A stretch of DNA of 64,000 bases from positions 1 through 64,000 of the forward strand of contig NZ_ARQJ01000032.1 in the NCBI RefSeq assembly GCF_000385175.1, written 5' to 3'. Shown one piece after another: positions 16,679 through 25,591 of the stretch (its first letter is position 1; every line of letters begins with the position of its first letter). Under the pieces are notes generated by a model. The model had not been told where the DNA came from. It saw only the letters and a list, made by a program, of their open reading frames with translations, and ran no database searches. A program made the translations under genes and the position numbers. This DNA comes from Salinicoccus albus DSM 19776 (GTDB lineage Bacteria; Bacillota; Bacilli; Staphylococcales; Salinicoccaceae).

Positions 16679-17239
16679 ATGAGTAAAATCGGTTATGCGA
16701 GAGTCAGTACGAAGCACCAGAATCTGACGAGCCAGCTGGACATGCTGAAAGAGGCCGGATGTATAAAAATATTTTCAGAGAAAATCAGCGGGCGCAAGTC
16801 AGAGCGCGATGAACTGGAGAACTGCATGGAATACATGCGGGAAGGCGACACATTGGTCATTGCAAAGCTTGACAGGCTTGGAAGAACGACAAAACAGCTG
16901 ATAGAACTGTCGGCTGAACTTGAAAAACGCAGCATCGATCTTGAAATCATCAATATGAATGTAACAACTAAAGATCCGATGGGAAAGATGTTCTTTACAA
17001 TGATGTCAGCATTTGCGGAACTTGAAGCGAATCTGATGAGTGAGCGCACAAAGAAAGGTTTGGAATCCGCAAGAGCACGCGGGAGAAACGGCGGCAGACC
17101 GGGAGTCAGCGAAGATAAGAAAGCAATGATCAGGTCATTGTATGAAACGAAGCAATATACGGGCAACAAAATTGCAGAAATGACAGGCGTATCCAGAGCA
17201 ACTGTATATAAAGTCGTCAATGAATCTAAAGAATCGTAA
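16679..17239 (+). CDS. Small serine recombinase (resolvase/invertase family)
   Basis: A 186-residue site-specific recombinase of the resolvase/invertase type. The catalytic domain begins with SKIGYARVSTKHQNLTSQLD, with the nucleophilic serine in ARVSTKHQ (Ser10). It has LVIAKLDRLGRTTKQL with the conserved arginines, and the long helix E begins in FAELEANLMSERTKKGLESA. The C-terminal helix-turn-helix (about residues 145-182) reads YTGNKIAEMTGVSRATVYKV. It stands alone, with no transposase or invertible cassette recognisable nearby. An inverted repeat lies in its promoter and a strong terminator follows. It may be a remnant or domesticated resolvase, or act on a distant site. Confidence 0.92.
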   Translation: MSKIGYARVSTKHQNLTSQLDMLKEAGCIKIFSEKISGRKSERDELENCMEYMREGDTLVIAKLDRLGRTTKQLIELSAELEKRSIDLEIINMNVTTKDPMGKMFFTMMSAFAELEANLMSERTKKGLESARARGRNGGRPGVSEDKKAMIRSLYETKQYTGNKIAEMTGVSRATVYKVVNESKES

Positions 17240-17245
17240 TACACA

Positions 17246-17285
17246 AAAAAGCTTATTCCGGAAAAGATTCCGGAATAAGCTTTTT

Positions 17286-17290
<5 letters not shown>
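17246..17290 (+). terminator. Strong terminator after the recombinase
   Basis: A perfect 18-bp stem (17246-17263 with 17268-17285) closed by AAGA and ending in TTTTT follows the recombinase stop. The A run at its 5' side also makes it a terminator for the opposite strand. Confidence 0.92.
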
Positions 17291-17421
<131 letters not shown>

Positions 17422-18132
17422 TTATCTGTTTCTCATGTTCCTTTCCGCAAGCTCAATTGCATCTGCCATCGCTTCCAATGGATCGATTAACATATCCCCA
17501 TGACCGACACATAATATTTTCGGTTTATATGCCAGAATTCTTTTTGCGCTGTTAATCGATGTCTGATAATCCCATGTGGCTATTTTTGGAAATGGAAATT
17601 TGATTTTCAATGTCCTTGAAACTGCCAGGCCGCCCTGTGTCTGGAATGCATCTCCGGCTATGACTGCATTACTTATATTATCGACGAACGACACGGAACC
17701 TGGTGTATGTCCCGGCGTGGCAGCAACTGTCAGGGATCCAATTGTCTGTCCGTGATGCAATGTAAAATCCGTATGGACTGTTATTTTCGGAAATCCGCCG
17801 TTAATTTTAGTCCGGACTTCATCCGGTTTTAAGCTGAAATCCCCATCCAGCAGCAATTGGTCACGTTCAGAGATGCCGATTTGCGCGTCCGGGAATATGG
17901 TTCTGAAGTCGTTGACGCCAGCGGTATGATCCCCATGAGCATGTGTCAGTAAAAGATGTGTGACCGTCTTTTTGGTTGCTTCTGCAATATCAGCGACCTT
18001 TTTTGTGAAATTTTTAACACCCATATCAATGACAATCAGCGAATCCTCCTGTTCAATGACAAAACAATTGATCGGAAAAATTTTAGGCAGCATGGTAATC
18101 TGGTAAATGTTTTTGTACTTGGCAACCTGCAT
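17422..18132 (-). CDS. Metallo-beta-lactamase-fold hydrolase
   Basis: A 236-residue cytosolic hydrolase of the MBL fold. The two-metal site is formed by LLLTHAHGDHTAG (around residue 61), GHTPGSVSF (around 138), GDAFQ (around 155) with the bridging aspartate, and CVGHGDML near the end. The family includes glyoxalase II-like and lactonase enzymes, and the substrate cannot be told from the sequence. The ATG at 18132 is better spaced from AGGGGGAG than the one immediately before it. Upstream on the same strand lie two membrane-protein genes, and no shared pathway is evident. Confidence 0.85.
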   Translation of the reverse strand: MQVAKYKNIYQITMLPKIFPINCFVIEQEDSLIVIDMGVKNFTKKVADIAEATKKTVTHLLLTHAHGDHTAGVNDFRTIFPDAQIGISERDQLLLDGDFSLKPDEVRTKINGGFPKITVHTDFTLHHGQTIGSLTVAATPGHTPGSVSFVDNISNAVIAGDAFQTQGGLAVSRTLKIKFPFPKIATWDYQTSINSAKRILAYKPKILCVGHGDMLIDPLEAMADAIELAERNMRNR

Positions 18133-18168
18133 CATTTCTCCCCCTCTGTATTAAAATGCACTGAAATG

Positions 18169-18477
18169 TTATTTTTCTGAAGATTTATGTTCATTTTCAG
18201 CATGCAGCACTTCTTTTTTCTTCCTTCTGTTACGGGCATAAACAAACATCATTATACTTACGGCAATGGATAGGATGAAAAGAAAGCATGCATAGCCCAT
18301 AAGCGGCTGCCAATTTGTTCCATCGGCAAAGTTCGGAATGATGAAAGCTGAAAGCCCCATGATGACGATGGTTAATAGTGGCATGACCGCATACTTTTTA
18401 ATCGATAAAGGGACTAGAGCACTGAGGATGATGATTGACAGCACACTGATTATATAAAAGCCGGCACCCTGTATCAT
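18169..18477 (-). CDS. Small membrane protein, unknown function
   Basis: A 102-residue protein with three predicted membrane helices (about residues 5-25, 32-50 and 60-82) and a highly charged C-terminal tail, RNRRKKKEVLHAENEHKSSEK in two parts. ATG 18477 was chosen because GGAGGTG is properly spaced, while the GTG nine bases upstream overlaps that site. I do not recognise a family. It lies 36 bp upstream of the MBL hydrolase and may be co-transcribed with it. Confidence 0.7.
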   Translation of the reverse strand: MIQGAGFYIISVLSIIILSALVPLSIKKYAVMPLLTIVIMGLSAFIIPNFADGTNWQPLMGYACFLFILSIAVSIMMFVYARNRRKKKEVLHAENEHKSSEK

Positions 18478-18576
18478 AATATTCACCTCCGTATTTCTGT
18501 ATCTTTAATGTTCATATACCTCTATTTTACTTGCTTTAAAACAAGAAACCGCAAATAATCCAAAAACGAGCATTCT

Positions 18577-19899
18577 TCAGATGATTGAATTTTCCTCATT
18601 CAGTTCTTTTCCGCAGAAATGAGCGAATTTTTCTGTTATATCTTTTAGATGCTGATAATCCAAAGATACTAAATTTTTTGTATCCACAGATTCCAGAATG
18701 TACTTGGTGAAATCCCATGTCTCTTCTTGAATCTCTTCATTGCTGACAAGCGCAACTTTATATAGTGAATCTACAATATTATATACAACTGAAATGTCGT
18801 GTTTTCCGTAATGCTTAATCTGGTAGAAACTTTTATACAGGTAGTCACGGAAGTCTTTTTGATCCATGATCAGACGCAGGTCTCCATTGTTATCGGAAAA
18901 ATATGTTACATGCCGATAATTACCGGCTAATTCTGAAAGTACAGCACCGATCCGATGGATACAATTAATGGCCGTGTTGGGGTCATTCATGCTGGTGGAC
19001 AGCGCCTTTACAGCAATCTCAACCAACTTTTCTATCGAAAATCCAATATCCTGAAGATCGGTCCGTTCATCCCCTATTACCAAAAATGTGTCATGTTCGA
19101 CTACTTCCTCATCGCTGACGGCTGAAGACCAAAAGTAGAAAGCCGGCATGCCTTTAGGTACGTAATCGCCGACTTGGAATGTGGCTTCCAGCACCATGTT
19201 ATTCTCCGCAGCCCAGTTGATCAGGAAGTCGTAGTTGACCTGCTGAACATATCCTGAACGACGTGCATAAATTGTCTGGCTGTTTTTTTCTTTGAACTGT
19301 TGAATTTGGGAATGATCCCAATGCTGGTGTTCCCCGTACATTCTTTCTGCGAAGTTTTCCTGGATCAGCTTGGATGTTTTGTTACGTATGATACCAATCA
19401 GAAAGTTTACTTGCGCCCACCTTGCTGAAAAATGGATGAACAGGATAAAGAAACAAAGTGAAATAATTGTGACGATAACAGTGATGATTGGTGTTACCAG
19501 GTCCTTTTGATTTGTTTCAGTTAATAACCATAAATTGATGAGGACGAAAATGAAGCCGAAAGTAAATACGCCCAAAACATGTTGTGTGATCCTGCTTTTC
19601 ATAAAATCCTGTAATGCCCTTGGTGAAAACTGGGAAGAATACGTGGTCAGCATCACCATGATTGTTGAAAAACTGATTGTAGTCATCGTCAGCATTGCTG
19701 TAATCAATGCAGCATACAGCTGCTGGGCCGTACTTTGACCAATTAATAAGAAGCCCGGTATGCTGTCAGATACCATTGGAACTAACCAGATATCCAGCAG
19801 TGTCACAGCGCCTGCTGTCATGATTGAACATAGCCCGTAAACGATCGGGAGAAACCAGAAGCTGTCCCGAAGGGAAGTTCGGAAAGCCATTTTCTTCAT
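18577..19899 (-). CDS. DUF2254-family predicted membrane protein
   Basis: A 440-residue protein with four N-terminal transmembrane segments (about residues 13-35, 53-80, 98-120 and 130-155) and a large soluble C-terminal domain. The pattern AMLTMTTISFSTIMVMLTTY followed by SSQFSPRALQDFM, and later VEIAVKALSTSMNDPNTAIN, is characteristic of the DUF2254 family. The function of the family is unknown to me, and a transport or sensory role is only conjecture. The start at 19899 follows AGAGGATT. It is divergent from the peptidase gene across a 198-bp gap. Confidence 0.82.
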   Translation of the reverse strand: MKKMAFRTSLRDSFWFLPIVYGLCSIMTAGAVTLLDIWLVPMVSDSIPGFLLIGQSTAQQLYAALITAMLTMTTISFSTIMVMLTTYSSQFSPRALQDFMKSRITQHVLGVFTFGFIFVLINLWLLTETNQKDLVTPIITVIVTIISLCFFILFIHFSARWAQVNFLIGIIRNKTSKLIQENFAERMYGEHQHWDHSQIQQFKEKNSQTIYARRSGYVQQVNYDFLINWAAENNMVLEATFQVGDYVPKGMPAFYFWSSAVSDEEVVEHDTFLVIGDERTDLQDIGFSIEKLVEIAVKALSTSMNDPNTAINCIHRIGAVLSELAGNYRHVTYFSDNNGDLRLIMDQKDFRDYLYKSFYQIKHYGKHDISVVYNIVDSLYKVALVSNEEIQEETWDFTKYILESVDTKNLVSLDYQHLKDITEKFAHFCGKELNEENSII

Positions 19900-20015
19900 T
19901 TTAATCCTCTTTTCTAAGCAATAAGATACTTTAATTAAAGTGAACATTCATCTTTACCATAAATGCCCTGCCCTTGCGGAAATCAAACATATTTTTTAAA
20001 TAAATGTTTGATGGT

Positions 20016-20044
20016 TTTAATTTTTTGAATTTTTAATGTATAAT
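20016..20044 (+). promoter_or_regulatory. Candidate sigma-A promoter for pepF
   Basis: TTTAAT (20016-20021) and TATAAT (20039-20044) are separated by 17 bases, upstream of the ribosome binding site AAAGGAG at 20079-20085. A 7-bp inverted repeat, CAAACAT (19984-19990) with ATGTTTG (20004-20010), lies just before it. Confidence 0.45.
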
Positions 20045-20097
20045 TGATTTTGAATCATTACTTCGATTTTCGAAATTTAAAGGAGTGTCATGCTAAT

Positions 20098-21903
20098 ATG
20101 GAAGAACTGGATACAAGGCGTCAGGTCGAGACGCAGTACACGTGGGATTTAACCGATTTATTCGCGTCCGATGAGGCATTCTACAAAGCAGGCGAAGAAT
20201 TCAGGCCATTGGTGGAATCTTTTGTGAACAAATACGCAGGAAAATTGGCTGACCCTTCCATCGATGCCACTGCGATCAAGGAATATATGTCTCTGGCTGA
20301 AAGACTGGTGCCGCTTGGTGCTTACGCAAGTCTGAGTCTTGCTGCTGATCAGGGTGACGCCAATGCTCAGGAGATAGCCAGCACGGCTTCCAACCTATCT
20401 GCATACTTCGGCAGTGAAACAAGTTTTCTGAGCAGTGAACTGCTTGAGAAAGATGAGGCTCATCTTGAAGAAATCAAATCCATAAGCCCTGACCTGGCAG
20501 GATTTGTGGATAAGCTGCTGAAAGAGAAGCCTTACAGGTTGGATGCAAAAGTTGAAAAAGTATTAGCGTCATATTCGAATGTGTTTGACGGTCCTTATAA
20601 GCTGTATCAGAAAACAAAACTGATGGATATGGACTTCGGTACGTTTGAAGCAGAAGGTATTGATATCCCGCTTTCCTATCTTTCCTATGAAGGTAATCTG
20701 GAAGGGCATGAAAACACGGAGATCAGACGCAATGCATTCCGTGCTTTTCACGATAAGCTTGCAGAATATCAGCATACGGCTGCCGGAACTTACGATATCC
20801 ATCTAAAACAGGAAAAGACGGCTGCTGACCTGAGAGGCTTTGATTCTGTGATTGATTATCTGTTACATCCGCAGGATGTGGACCGTGAATTGTATCACCG
20901 TCAGATCGATATGATCATGAATGACCTGGCACCGCATATGAGGCGCTATGCCAGACTTCTCAAACAGGTTCATGGTATTGATAAGATGAAATATGAAGAC
21001 CTGAAAATTTCGCTGGACCCCGCATCCGAACCTGAAATCAGCGTTGAAGAATCCAGGCAGTACATCAATGATGCTCTGGGTATCTTAGGGGATGATTATC
21101 TTCAGATGGTCAACCGTGCCTATGATGAAAGATGGATTGATTTCGTGAAGAATAAAGGGAAGTCCACCGGCGCCTTCTGCTCCAGTCCTTATGGCACGCA
21201 TCCTTATATACTGATCTCGTGGACATCTCTGATGACAGAAGTGTTTGTACTGGCCCATGAGCTGGGCCACGCCGGACATTTTTACAATGCCAACCGTGAG
21301 CAGCATATATTCGACGCCAGAAGTTCAATGTATTTCATCGAGGCACCAAGTACAATGAACGAAATGCTGATGGCCAATTACCTGCTAGAGAATTCTGAAG
21401 ATCCAAAATTCAAACGCTGGGTGATCAGTTCGATTATTTCGAGGACGTACTACCACAACTGTGTGACTCATTTGCTGGAAGCTGCATACCAGCGTGAAGT
21501 GTATAAAAAAGTGGATAATTATGAAACAGTTTCCGCTAACGATCTCAATGGACTCAAACGCAAAGTCATTGAACAATTCTGGGGTGACGATGTAGAAATC
21601 ACAGAAGGCGCGGAACTCACATGGATGAGACAGCCCCATTACTACATGGGTCTTTATCCGTACACTTATTCAGCAGGACTGACAATCGCTACGTCAATGA
21701 GCAAACGCGTACGCGATGAAGGACAGCCGGCAGTCGATGACTGGTTGAATGTACTTAGATCCGGGGGAACAAAAACACCTGTAGAGCTTGCACAGATGGC
21801 AGGTGTAGATATATCTACAGACCAGCCGCTCCGAGAGACTATTGATTATATCGGTGAGCTGATTGATGAACTTGAGAAATTGACGGATGAGATAGAAGGA
21901 TAA
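20098..21903 (+). CDS. pepF: Oligoendopeptidase F (M3 family)
   Basis: A 601-residue cytosolic zinc metallopeptidase that cleaves short peptides. The M3 zinc motif HELGH is in VLAHELGHAGHFYNANREQ (around residue 387), with the third ligand region in FIEAPSTMNEMLMANYLL. The N-terminal LDTRRQVETQYTWDLTDLFA and the length fit the PepF/PepB group. The ATG at 20098 was taken since AAAGGAG precedes it and the upstream in-frame extension has no family similarity. The gene is monocistronic, ended by a hairpin shared with cvfB. In relatives it supports peptide turnover; the true substrates are unknown. Confidence 0.93.
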   Translation: MEELDTRRQVETQYTWDLTDLFASDEAFYKAGEEFRPLVESFVNKYAGKLADPSIDATAIKEYMSLAERLVPLGAYASLSLAADQGDANAQEIASTASNLSAYFGSETSFLSSELLEKDEAHLEEIKSISPDLAGFVDKLLKEKPYRLDAKVEKVLASYSNVFDGPYKLYQKTKLMDMDFGTFEAEGIDIPLSYLSYEGNLEGHENTEIRRNAFRAFHDKLAEYQHTAAGTYDIHLKQEKTAADLRGFDSVIDYLLHPQDVDRELYHRQIDMIMNDLAPHMRRYARLLKQVHGIDKMKYEDLKISLDPASEPEISVEESRQYINDALGILGDDYLQMVNRAYDERWIDFVKNKGKSTGAFCSSPYGTHPYILISWTSLMTEVFVLAHELGHAGHFYNANREQHIFDARSSMYFIEAPSTMNEMLMANYLLENSEDPKFKRWVISSIISRTYYHNCVTHLLEAAYQREVYKKVDNYETVSANDLNGLKRKVIEQFWGDDVEITEGAELTWMRQPHYYMGLYPYTYSAGLTIATSMSKRVRDEGQPAVDDWLNVLRSGGTKTPVELAQMAGVDISTDQPLRETIDYIGELIDELEKLTDEIEG

Positions 21904-21937
21904 GATCACCCCCGACTTAAAGTCGGGGGTGATCTTA
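21901..21937. terminator. Bidirectional hairpin between pepF and cvfB
   Basis: TAAGATCACCCCCGACT (21901-21917) pairs perfectly with 21921-21937 across a 3-base loop. The two convergent genes both end in it; their stop codons form the outer base pairs. No T run follows on either strand. Confidence 0.7.
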
Positions 21938-22807
21938 TGACTGTTCTTTGATATTCGTTCCATCTTTTGTCTGCTTCACGCTGCCCGCTTTCATCAGGCG
22001 GCCAAGTGCCCGTTTGAAAGAACCTTTTGACATATTCAACGCTTCTTTGATGTCTTCCGGTGAACTTTTGTCATTCAGAGGCAGAAATCCATCGTTTCTA
22101 GTGATGTAATCCATGATTTTTTCACTATCATCATCCATTTTTTTATAAGCCGGTTTCAGGAATGAGCCGTTGACTTCGCCCTGTTCATTGATTCCGATGA
22201 CTCTGAAATTTTTCAATTCACCGAGCCGAGGTTCCGACTCACGCTCTGATTCATGGATGAATACTTTGTAGCCGTCCGCGCTAAGCATGAATGTACCCAC
22301 TCTTAAAAGTCGGTATGGTCGGCCTTCAAGCCACTTATTTTTGAGATCTGTGAAATCTGCCTGTTTTAAGGGGGTGAACCGTTCGGCAGCTTCCTGTTCT
22401 GAAATCAGTTTGCCATACAGCTGATTATCGCTTTCGGCTCTTAGCTTCAGGTAAATTTTATCCCCCTGTTTCGGCCACACGTCCTTGATTTTTGGCAGAT
22501 CGACCCACGGTACGAGTATGTCCCTTGGCAATCCAATATCTACGTATGCGCCGTCCCTGTTCACTTCGGATACATCCGCAAATCCGTATTTATCGATACC
22601 GACTGGAGGAATAGCGGGCGCTGCAAATAACTCGCCGCTGTGGTTCGGATAGATGAAAGCACTGATTTCTTCCCCGATATCATACTCTCTTTCTGTCGTT
22701 GAGGCGTTCATGCGGATATACATATCGGCCCCATACTTCAGATGATATGTGGATCCCTCTTTTTTTATGATTTCCAAAAACTGGACCGTGCCTGAAATTT
22801 GCTCCAT
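21935..22807 (-). CDS. cvfB: S1-domain RNA-binding virulence regulator CvfB
   Basis: A 290-residue homologue of staphylococcal CvfB and Bacillus YitL, an RNA-binding protein that affects expression of virulence genes and RNA stability. It contains repeated OB-fold S1-like domains: the first with EQISGTVQFLEIIKKEGSTY, the second with YGFADVSEVNRDGAYVDIGL, and a third around residue 150. A C-terminal winged-helix segment reads MSKGSFKRALGRLMKAGSVK. In relatives it binds RNA with purine-pyrimidine preference. The sirtuin gene lies 11 bp upstream, so the two may form one transcript. Confidence 0.9.
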   Translation of the reverse strand: MEQISGTVQFLEIIKKEGSTYHLKYGADMYIRMNASTTEREYDIGEEISAFIYPNHSGELFAAPAIPPVGIDKYGFADVSEVNRDGAYVDIGLPRDILVPWVDLPKIKDVWPKQGDKIYLKLRAESDNQLYGKLISEQEAAERFTPLKQADFTDLKNKWLEGRPYRLLRVGTFMLSADGYKVFIHESERESEPRLGELKNFRVIGINEQGEVNGSFLKPAYKKMDDDSEKIMDYITRNDGFLPLNDKSSPEDIKEALNMSKGSFKRALGRLMKAGSVKQTKDGTNIKEQS

Positions 22808-22818
22808 TTTGTGTCTCC

Positions 22819-23544
22819 TTACTGTTGAATAGTTTCTATAATTTTCGTCATATCTCTATTGAATACAAGTGTTGCTTTTTGATCAAACGGAGTTTCGTCG
22901 TTGTTTATGATGATGAAATCTTCTCCGTTGAAATAATCTACCATGGAAGCTGCCGGATTGACAACGAGTGATGAGCCGAGGACTACCAGCGCGTCTGCTC
23001 TGGAAATTTTGTCTATGGCAGAGATCACCGTCTTTTCATCCAGCATTTCACCATACAGCACAATATCCGGTCTGAGCACACCACCGCAGCTGCAGTGTGT
23101 CAGATCTTCGCTCAATATCGTCTCTTTTGTGAACTGCCTGTTGCATGATGTACAATAGAAACGGCTGAGCGAACCGTGAAGTTCATCGATATTATGGCTG
23201 CCGGCATCTTTATGAAGACCATCGATATTCTGGGTGATCACACCGGGGGATTTTCCAGCCTTCTCCATCCGTGCGATGTACTCATGCACAATGTTGGGGA
23301 TTTTATCAGCAATCAACAGGCGTTTCCGGTAAAATGATATGAAACTATCAGGATCATCATGCAGGTGATCTTTACTGAGCAGATATTCGGCCGGGTATCC
23401 CTCCTGTGAAATTTCATCGAACAGACCGCCCATACTCCTGAAGTCCGGAATGCCACTTTTTACAGACACACCGGCCCCTGTAAAGAAGACAATGCGGCTG
23501 GATGCATCCATTATTTCCTTAAATTGTCTCAATTCGCTGTCCAT
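22819..23544 (-). CDS. NAD-dependent protein deacylase (Sir2 family)
   Basis: A 241-residue sirtuin that removes acyl groups from lysines with NAD. It has the NAD-binding FTGAGVSVKSGIPDFRS (around residue 21), QNIDGLHKDAG, the catalytic histidine in IDELHGSLSRFYC, and a four-cysteine zinc site (CTSC and, later, CSC). ALVVLGSSLVVNPAASMV closes the Rossmann fold. The ATG at 23544 is preceded by AGGAGG; a TTG three codons earlier would overlap the site. It is divergent from the ABC-F gene and probably co-transcribed with cvfB. Confidence 0.92.
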   Translation of the reverse strand: MDSELRQFKEIMDASSRIVFFTGAGVSVKSGIPDFRSMGGLFDEISQEGYPAEYLLSKDHLHDDPDSFISFYRKRLLIADKIPNIVHEYIARMEKAGKSPGVITQNIDGLHKDAGSHNIDELHGSLSRFYCTSCNRQFTKETILSEDLTHCSCGGVLRPDIVLYGEMLDEKTVISAIDKISRADALVVLGSSLVVNPAASMVDYFNGEDFIIINNDETPFDQKATLVFNRDMTKIIETIQQ

Positions 23545-23628
23545 AAGTAACAAGCCTCCTCGATTACTATTACAATCGTATCATAAATGTGATATCATCG
23601 CGTAAGAATATACTAAAGGAGAATGCCT

Positions 23629-25233
23629 ATGCTACAGGTTACTGATGTGAGTCTGAGATTTGGTGACCGCAAACTATTTGAAGATGTTAATATCAAATTC
23701 ACTCCGGGGAATTGTTACGGTCTGATTGGTGCGAACGGAGCAGGTAAATCAACCTTCCTTAAGATTTTATCCGGAGAATTGGATGCTCAAACAGGAAATG
23801 TCAGCATGGGGAAAGATGAACGGCTCGCCGTTTTGAAACAGGATCACTTCGCTTATGAAGATGAGAAAGTGCTCGATGTCGTACTCATGGGGCATGAAAA
23901 GCTTTGGGAAGTAATGAAAGAGAAAAATGAAATCTATATGAAGCCTGATTTCTCGGATGAAGACGGCATCCGCGCTGCTGAACTCGAAGGCGAGTTTGGA
24001 GAAATGGGCGGATGGACAGCAGAACCTGATGCAGAAGAGCTGCTCCATGGCCTGGGTATCGGTTCTCAATTGATTGATAATAAGATGGCAGATCTTGAGA
24101 CCAATCAGAAAGTGAAAGTGCTGCTTGCACAGAGTCTTTTTGGCAATCCGGATGTTTTGCTTCTGGATGAGCCGACAAATGGTCTTGACATTGAAGCGAT
24201 ACAGTGGCTTGAAGATTTCCTGATTGGCTTTGAGAATACAGTAGTCGTCGTGTCACATGACAGGAACTTTTTAAATAATATATGTACCCACATTGCAGAC
24301 CTCGACTACGGTAAAATACAGCTTTATGTAGGCAACTATGATTTCTGGTATCAGTCCAGTCAGCTTGCTCAGCAGATGGCTCAGGAACAGAACAAGAAAA
24401 AAGAAGAAAAGATCAAGCAGCTCAAAGAGTTCGTTGAACGTTTCAGTGCCAATGCTTCCAAGTCCAAGCAGGCAACGAGCCGCAAGAAGATGCTTGATAA
24501 AATTGAACTTGATGATATCCAGCCATCGTCCAGGAGGTATCCGTTTGTCAGATTCAGTCCAGAACGTGAAATCGGTAATGATTTACTTTATGTTAACGGG
24601 TTGACACACAGCTTTGATGGCGAGAAAGTACTGGATAATGTAAGCTTTACACTCGATCCGGATGATAAAGCAGTGCTCATCGGCTCAAGTGAAATTGCCC
24701 GCACTACCCTTCTCCGCATTCTGGCTGGTGAAATCACACCTGATGAAGGGGAAGTCAGATGGGGGGTAACAACCTCCCGGAGCTATATGCCGAAAGACAA
24801 TTCCAGTTATTTTGATGGTGTAAAGACGGACCTGGTTGATTGGCTGCGCCAATATGCTCCGCCTGAAGAGCAGACTGAAACATTCCTGCGCGGATTTTTA
24901 GGCAGGATGCTCTTCAGCGGTGAAGAAGCAAAGAAAAAAGCAAATGTCCTGTCCGGCGGTGAGAAAGTCCGTGCGATGCTCTCTAAAATGATGCTGTCAA
25001 AAGCGAATGTAATCATGCTTGATGAGCCGACAAACCACCTTGACCTTGAAAGTATTACTGCAGTCAACAACGGATTGAAGGCATTTAAAGGATCAATCAT
25101 CTTTACTTCCTACGATTTCGAATTCATAAATACGATCGCCAATAAAGTGATTGAACTGAAAGATACAGGCGCCATCGTAAAAGAATCGACCTACGAAGAA
25201 TATCTGAAGGATAAAGGTCTGATACGCTCATAA
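23629..25233 (+). CDS. ABC-F family ATPase (YkpA/YbiT-like)
   Basis: A 534-residue soluble protein with two ATP-binding domains and no membrane segment, of the ABC-F type that works on the ribosome as a translation factor. Domain 1 has GLIGANGAGKSTF (around residue 29) and LLLDEPTNGLD. A linker of basic heptads, KKKEEKIKQLKEFVERFSAN, precedes SKSKQATSRKKMLDKI. Domain 2 has VLSGGEKVRAMLSKMM and MLDEPTNHLDLESI. The first signature motif is degenerate (LETNQKVK) and the second Walker A lacks its lysine (GSSEIARTT), so only one ATP site is canonical. I recall the same in YkpA, so this is a subgroup trait. The start at 23629 follows AAAGGAG. Confidence 0.9.
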   Translation: MLQVTDVSLRFGDRKLFEDVNIKFTPGNCYGLIGANGAGKSTFLKILSGELDAQTGNVSMGKDERLAVLKQDHFAYEDEKVLDVVLMGHEKLWEVMKEKNEIYMKPDFSDEDGIRAAELEGEFGEMGGWTAEPDAEELLHGLGIGSQLIDNKMADLETNQKVKVLLAQSLFGNPDVLLLDEPTNGLDIEAIQWLEDFLIGFENTVVVVSHDRNFLNNICTHIADLDYGKIQLYVGNYDFWYQSSQLAQQMAQEQNKKKEEKIKQLKEFVERFSANASKSKQATSRKKMLDKIELDDIQPSSRRYPFVRFSPEREIGNDLLYVNGLTHSFDGEKVLDNVSFTLDPDDKAVLIGSSEIARTTLLRILAGEITPDEGEVRWGVTTSRSYMPKDNSSYFDGVKTDLVDWLRQYAPPEEQTETFLRGFLGRMLFSGEEAKKKANVLSGGEKVRAMLSKMMLSKANVIMLDEPTNHLDLESITAVNNGLKAFKGSIIFTSYDFEFINTIANKVIELKDTGAIVKESTYEEYLKDKGLIRS

Positions 25234-25270
25234 AATAGTTAGAGTATTTTATAATTTTTAGACAAATGAG

Positions 25271-25299
25271 TTTACAGAGCAATATTGTTTATGTATAAT
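25271..25299 (+). promoter_or_regulatory. Sigma-A promoter of the lysine operon
   Basis: TTTACA (25271-25276), a 17-base spacer and TATAAT (25294-25299) make a near-consensus promoter. Transcription would begin near 25306, just before the riboswitch aptamer. Confidence 0.75.
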
Positions 25300-25321
25300 G
25301 ACGATTATAACTAATTAAATA

Positions 25322-25502
25322 GCATGGATGAGGCGCATCAATCATGAGTAACTGCTCTTAACAGTCTGCGAACTGGAGCGGGTGAAAGGGTGAGATGCCG
25401 AGATGGTGTTCTGTTGCAGCAGGACAGCGTTGGATCTGAAGGTTAAGAGCTACAGATTTGTCATTATTTTTGGGAAATAATGGAGTGCATCACTTGTAGA
25501 TA
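25322..25502 (+). promoter_or_regulatory. Lysine riboswitch (L box) aptamer
   Basis: The leader contains the conserved lysine-aptamer segments in order: GATGAGGCGCATCAATCATGAGTA in two adjoining blocks at the 5' side, GAAAGGGTGAGATGCCGAG (near 25384-25402) in the core, and GGAGTGCATC (near 25482-25491) closing helix P1. Five helices can be laid out around the core. It precedes the complete dap-lysA operon, so lysine binding should favour termination and lower diaminopimelate and lysine synthesis. ACTTGT at 25492-25497 can pair with ACAAGT inside the terminator stem, giving the alternative antiterminator. Exact helix ends were not computed. Confidence 0.93.
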
Positions 25503-25509
25503 AAATGAT

Positions 25510-25543
25510 AACAAGTCCGGCATTCCGCCGGACTTGTTTTTTT
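25510..25543 (+). terminator. Riboswitch-controlled intrinsic terminator
   Basis: AACAAGTCCGGC (25510-25521) pairs with GCCGGACTTGTT (25527-25538) around ATTCC and is followed by a T run, 48 bases before the asd start. It is the expression platform of the lysine riboswitch. Confidence 0.93.
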
Positions 25544-25591
25544 ATAAACCGGTATGCACGTTATTACAGGAACATCTTAGGAGGAAGTTAT

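Noticed and set aside
16693-17244. 183-codon open frame opposite the serine recombinase
   Set aside because: It mirrors the recombinase almost exactly, is serine-rich as antisense frames of helical genes often are, and has no ribosome binding site. The forward frame has full recombinase motifs.
23629-25233. Damaged second ATP site in the ABC-F protein
   Set aside because: The missing Walker A lysine in domain 2 and the degenerate signature in domain 1 match what I recall of the YkpA subgroup, so this is a family trait and not decay.
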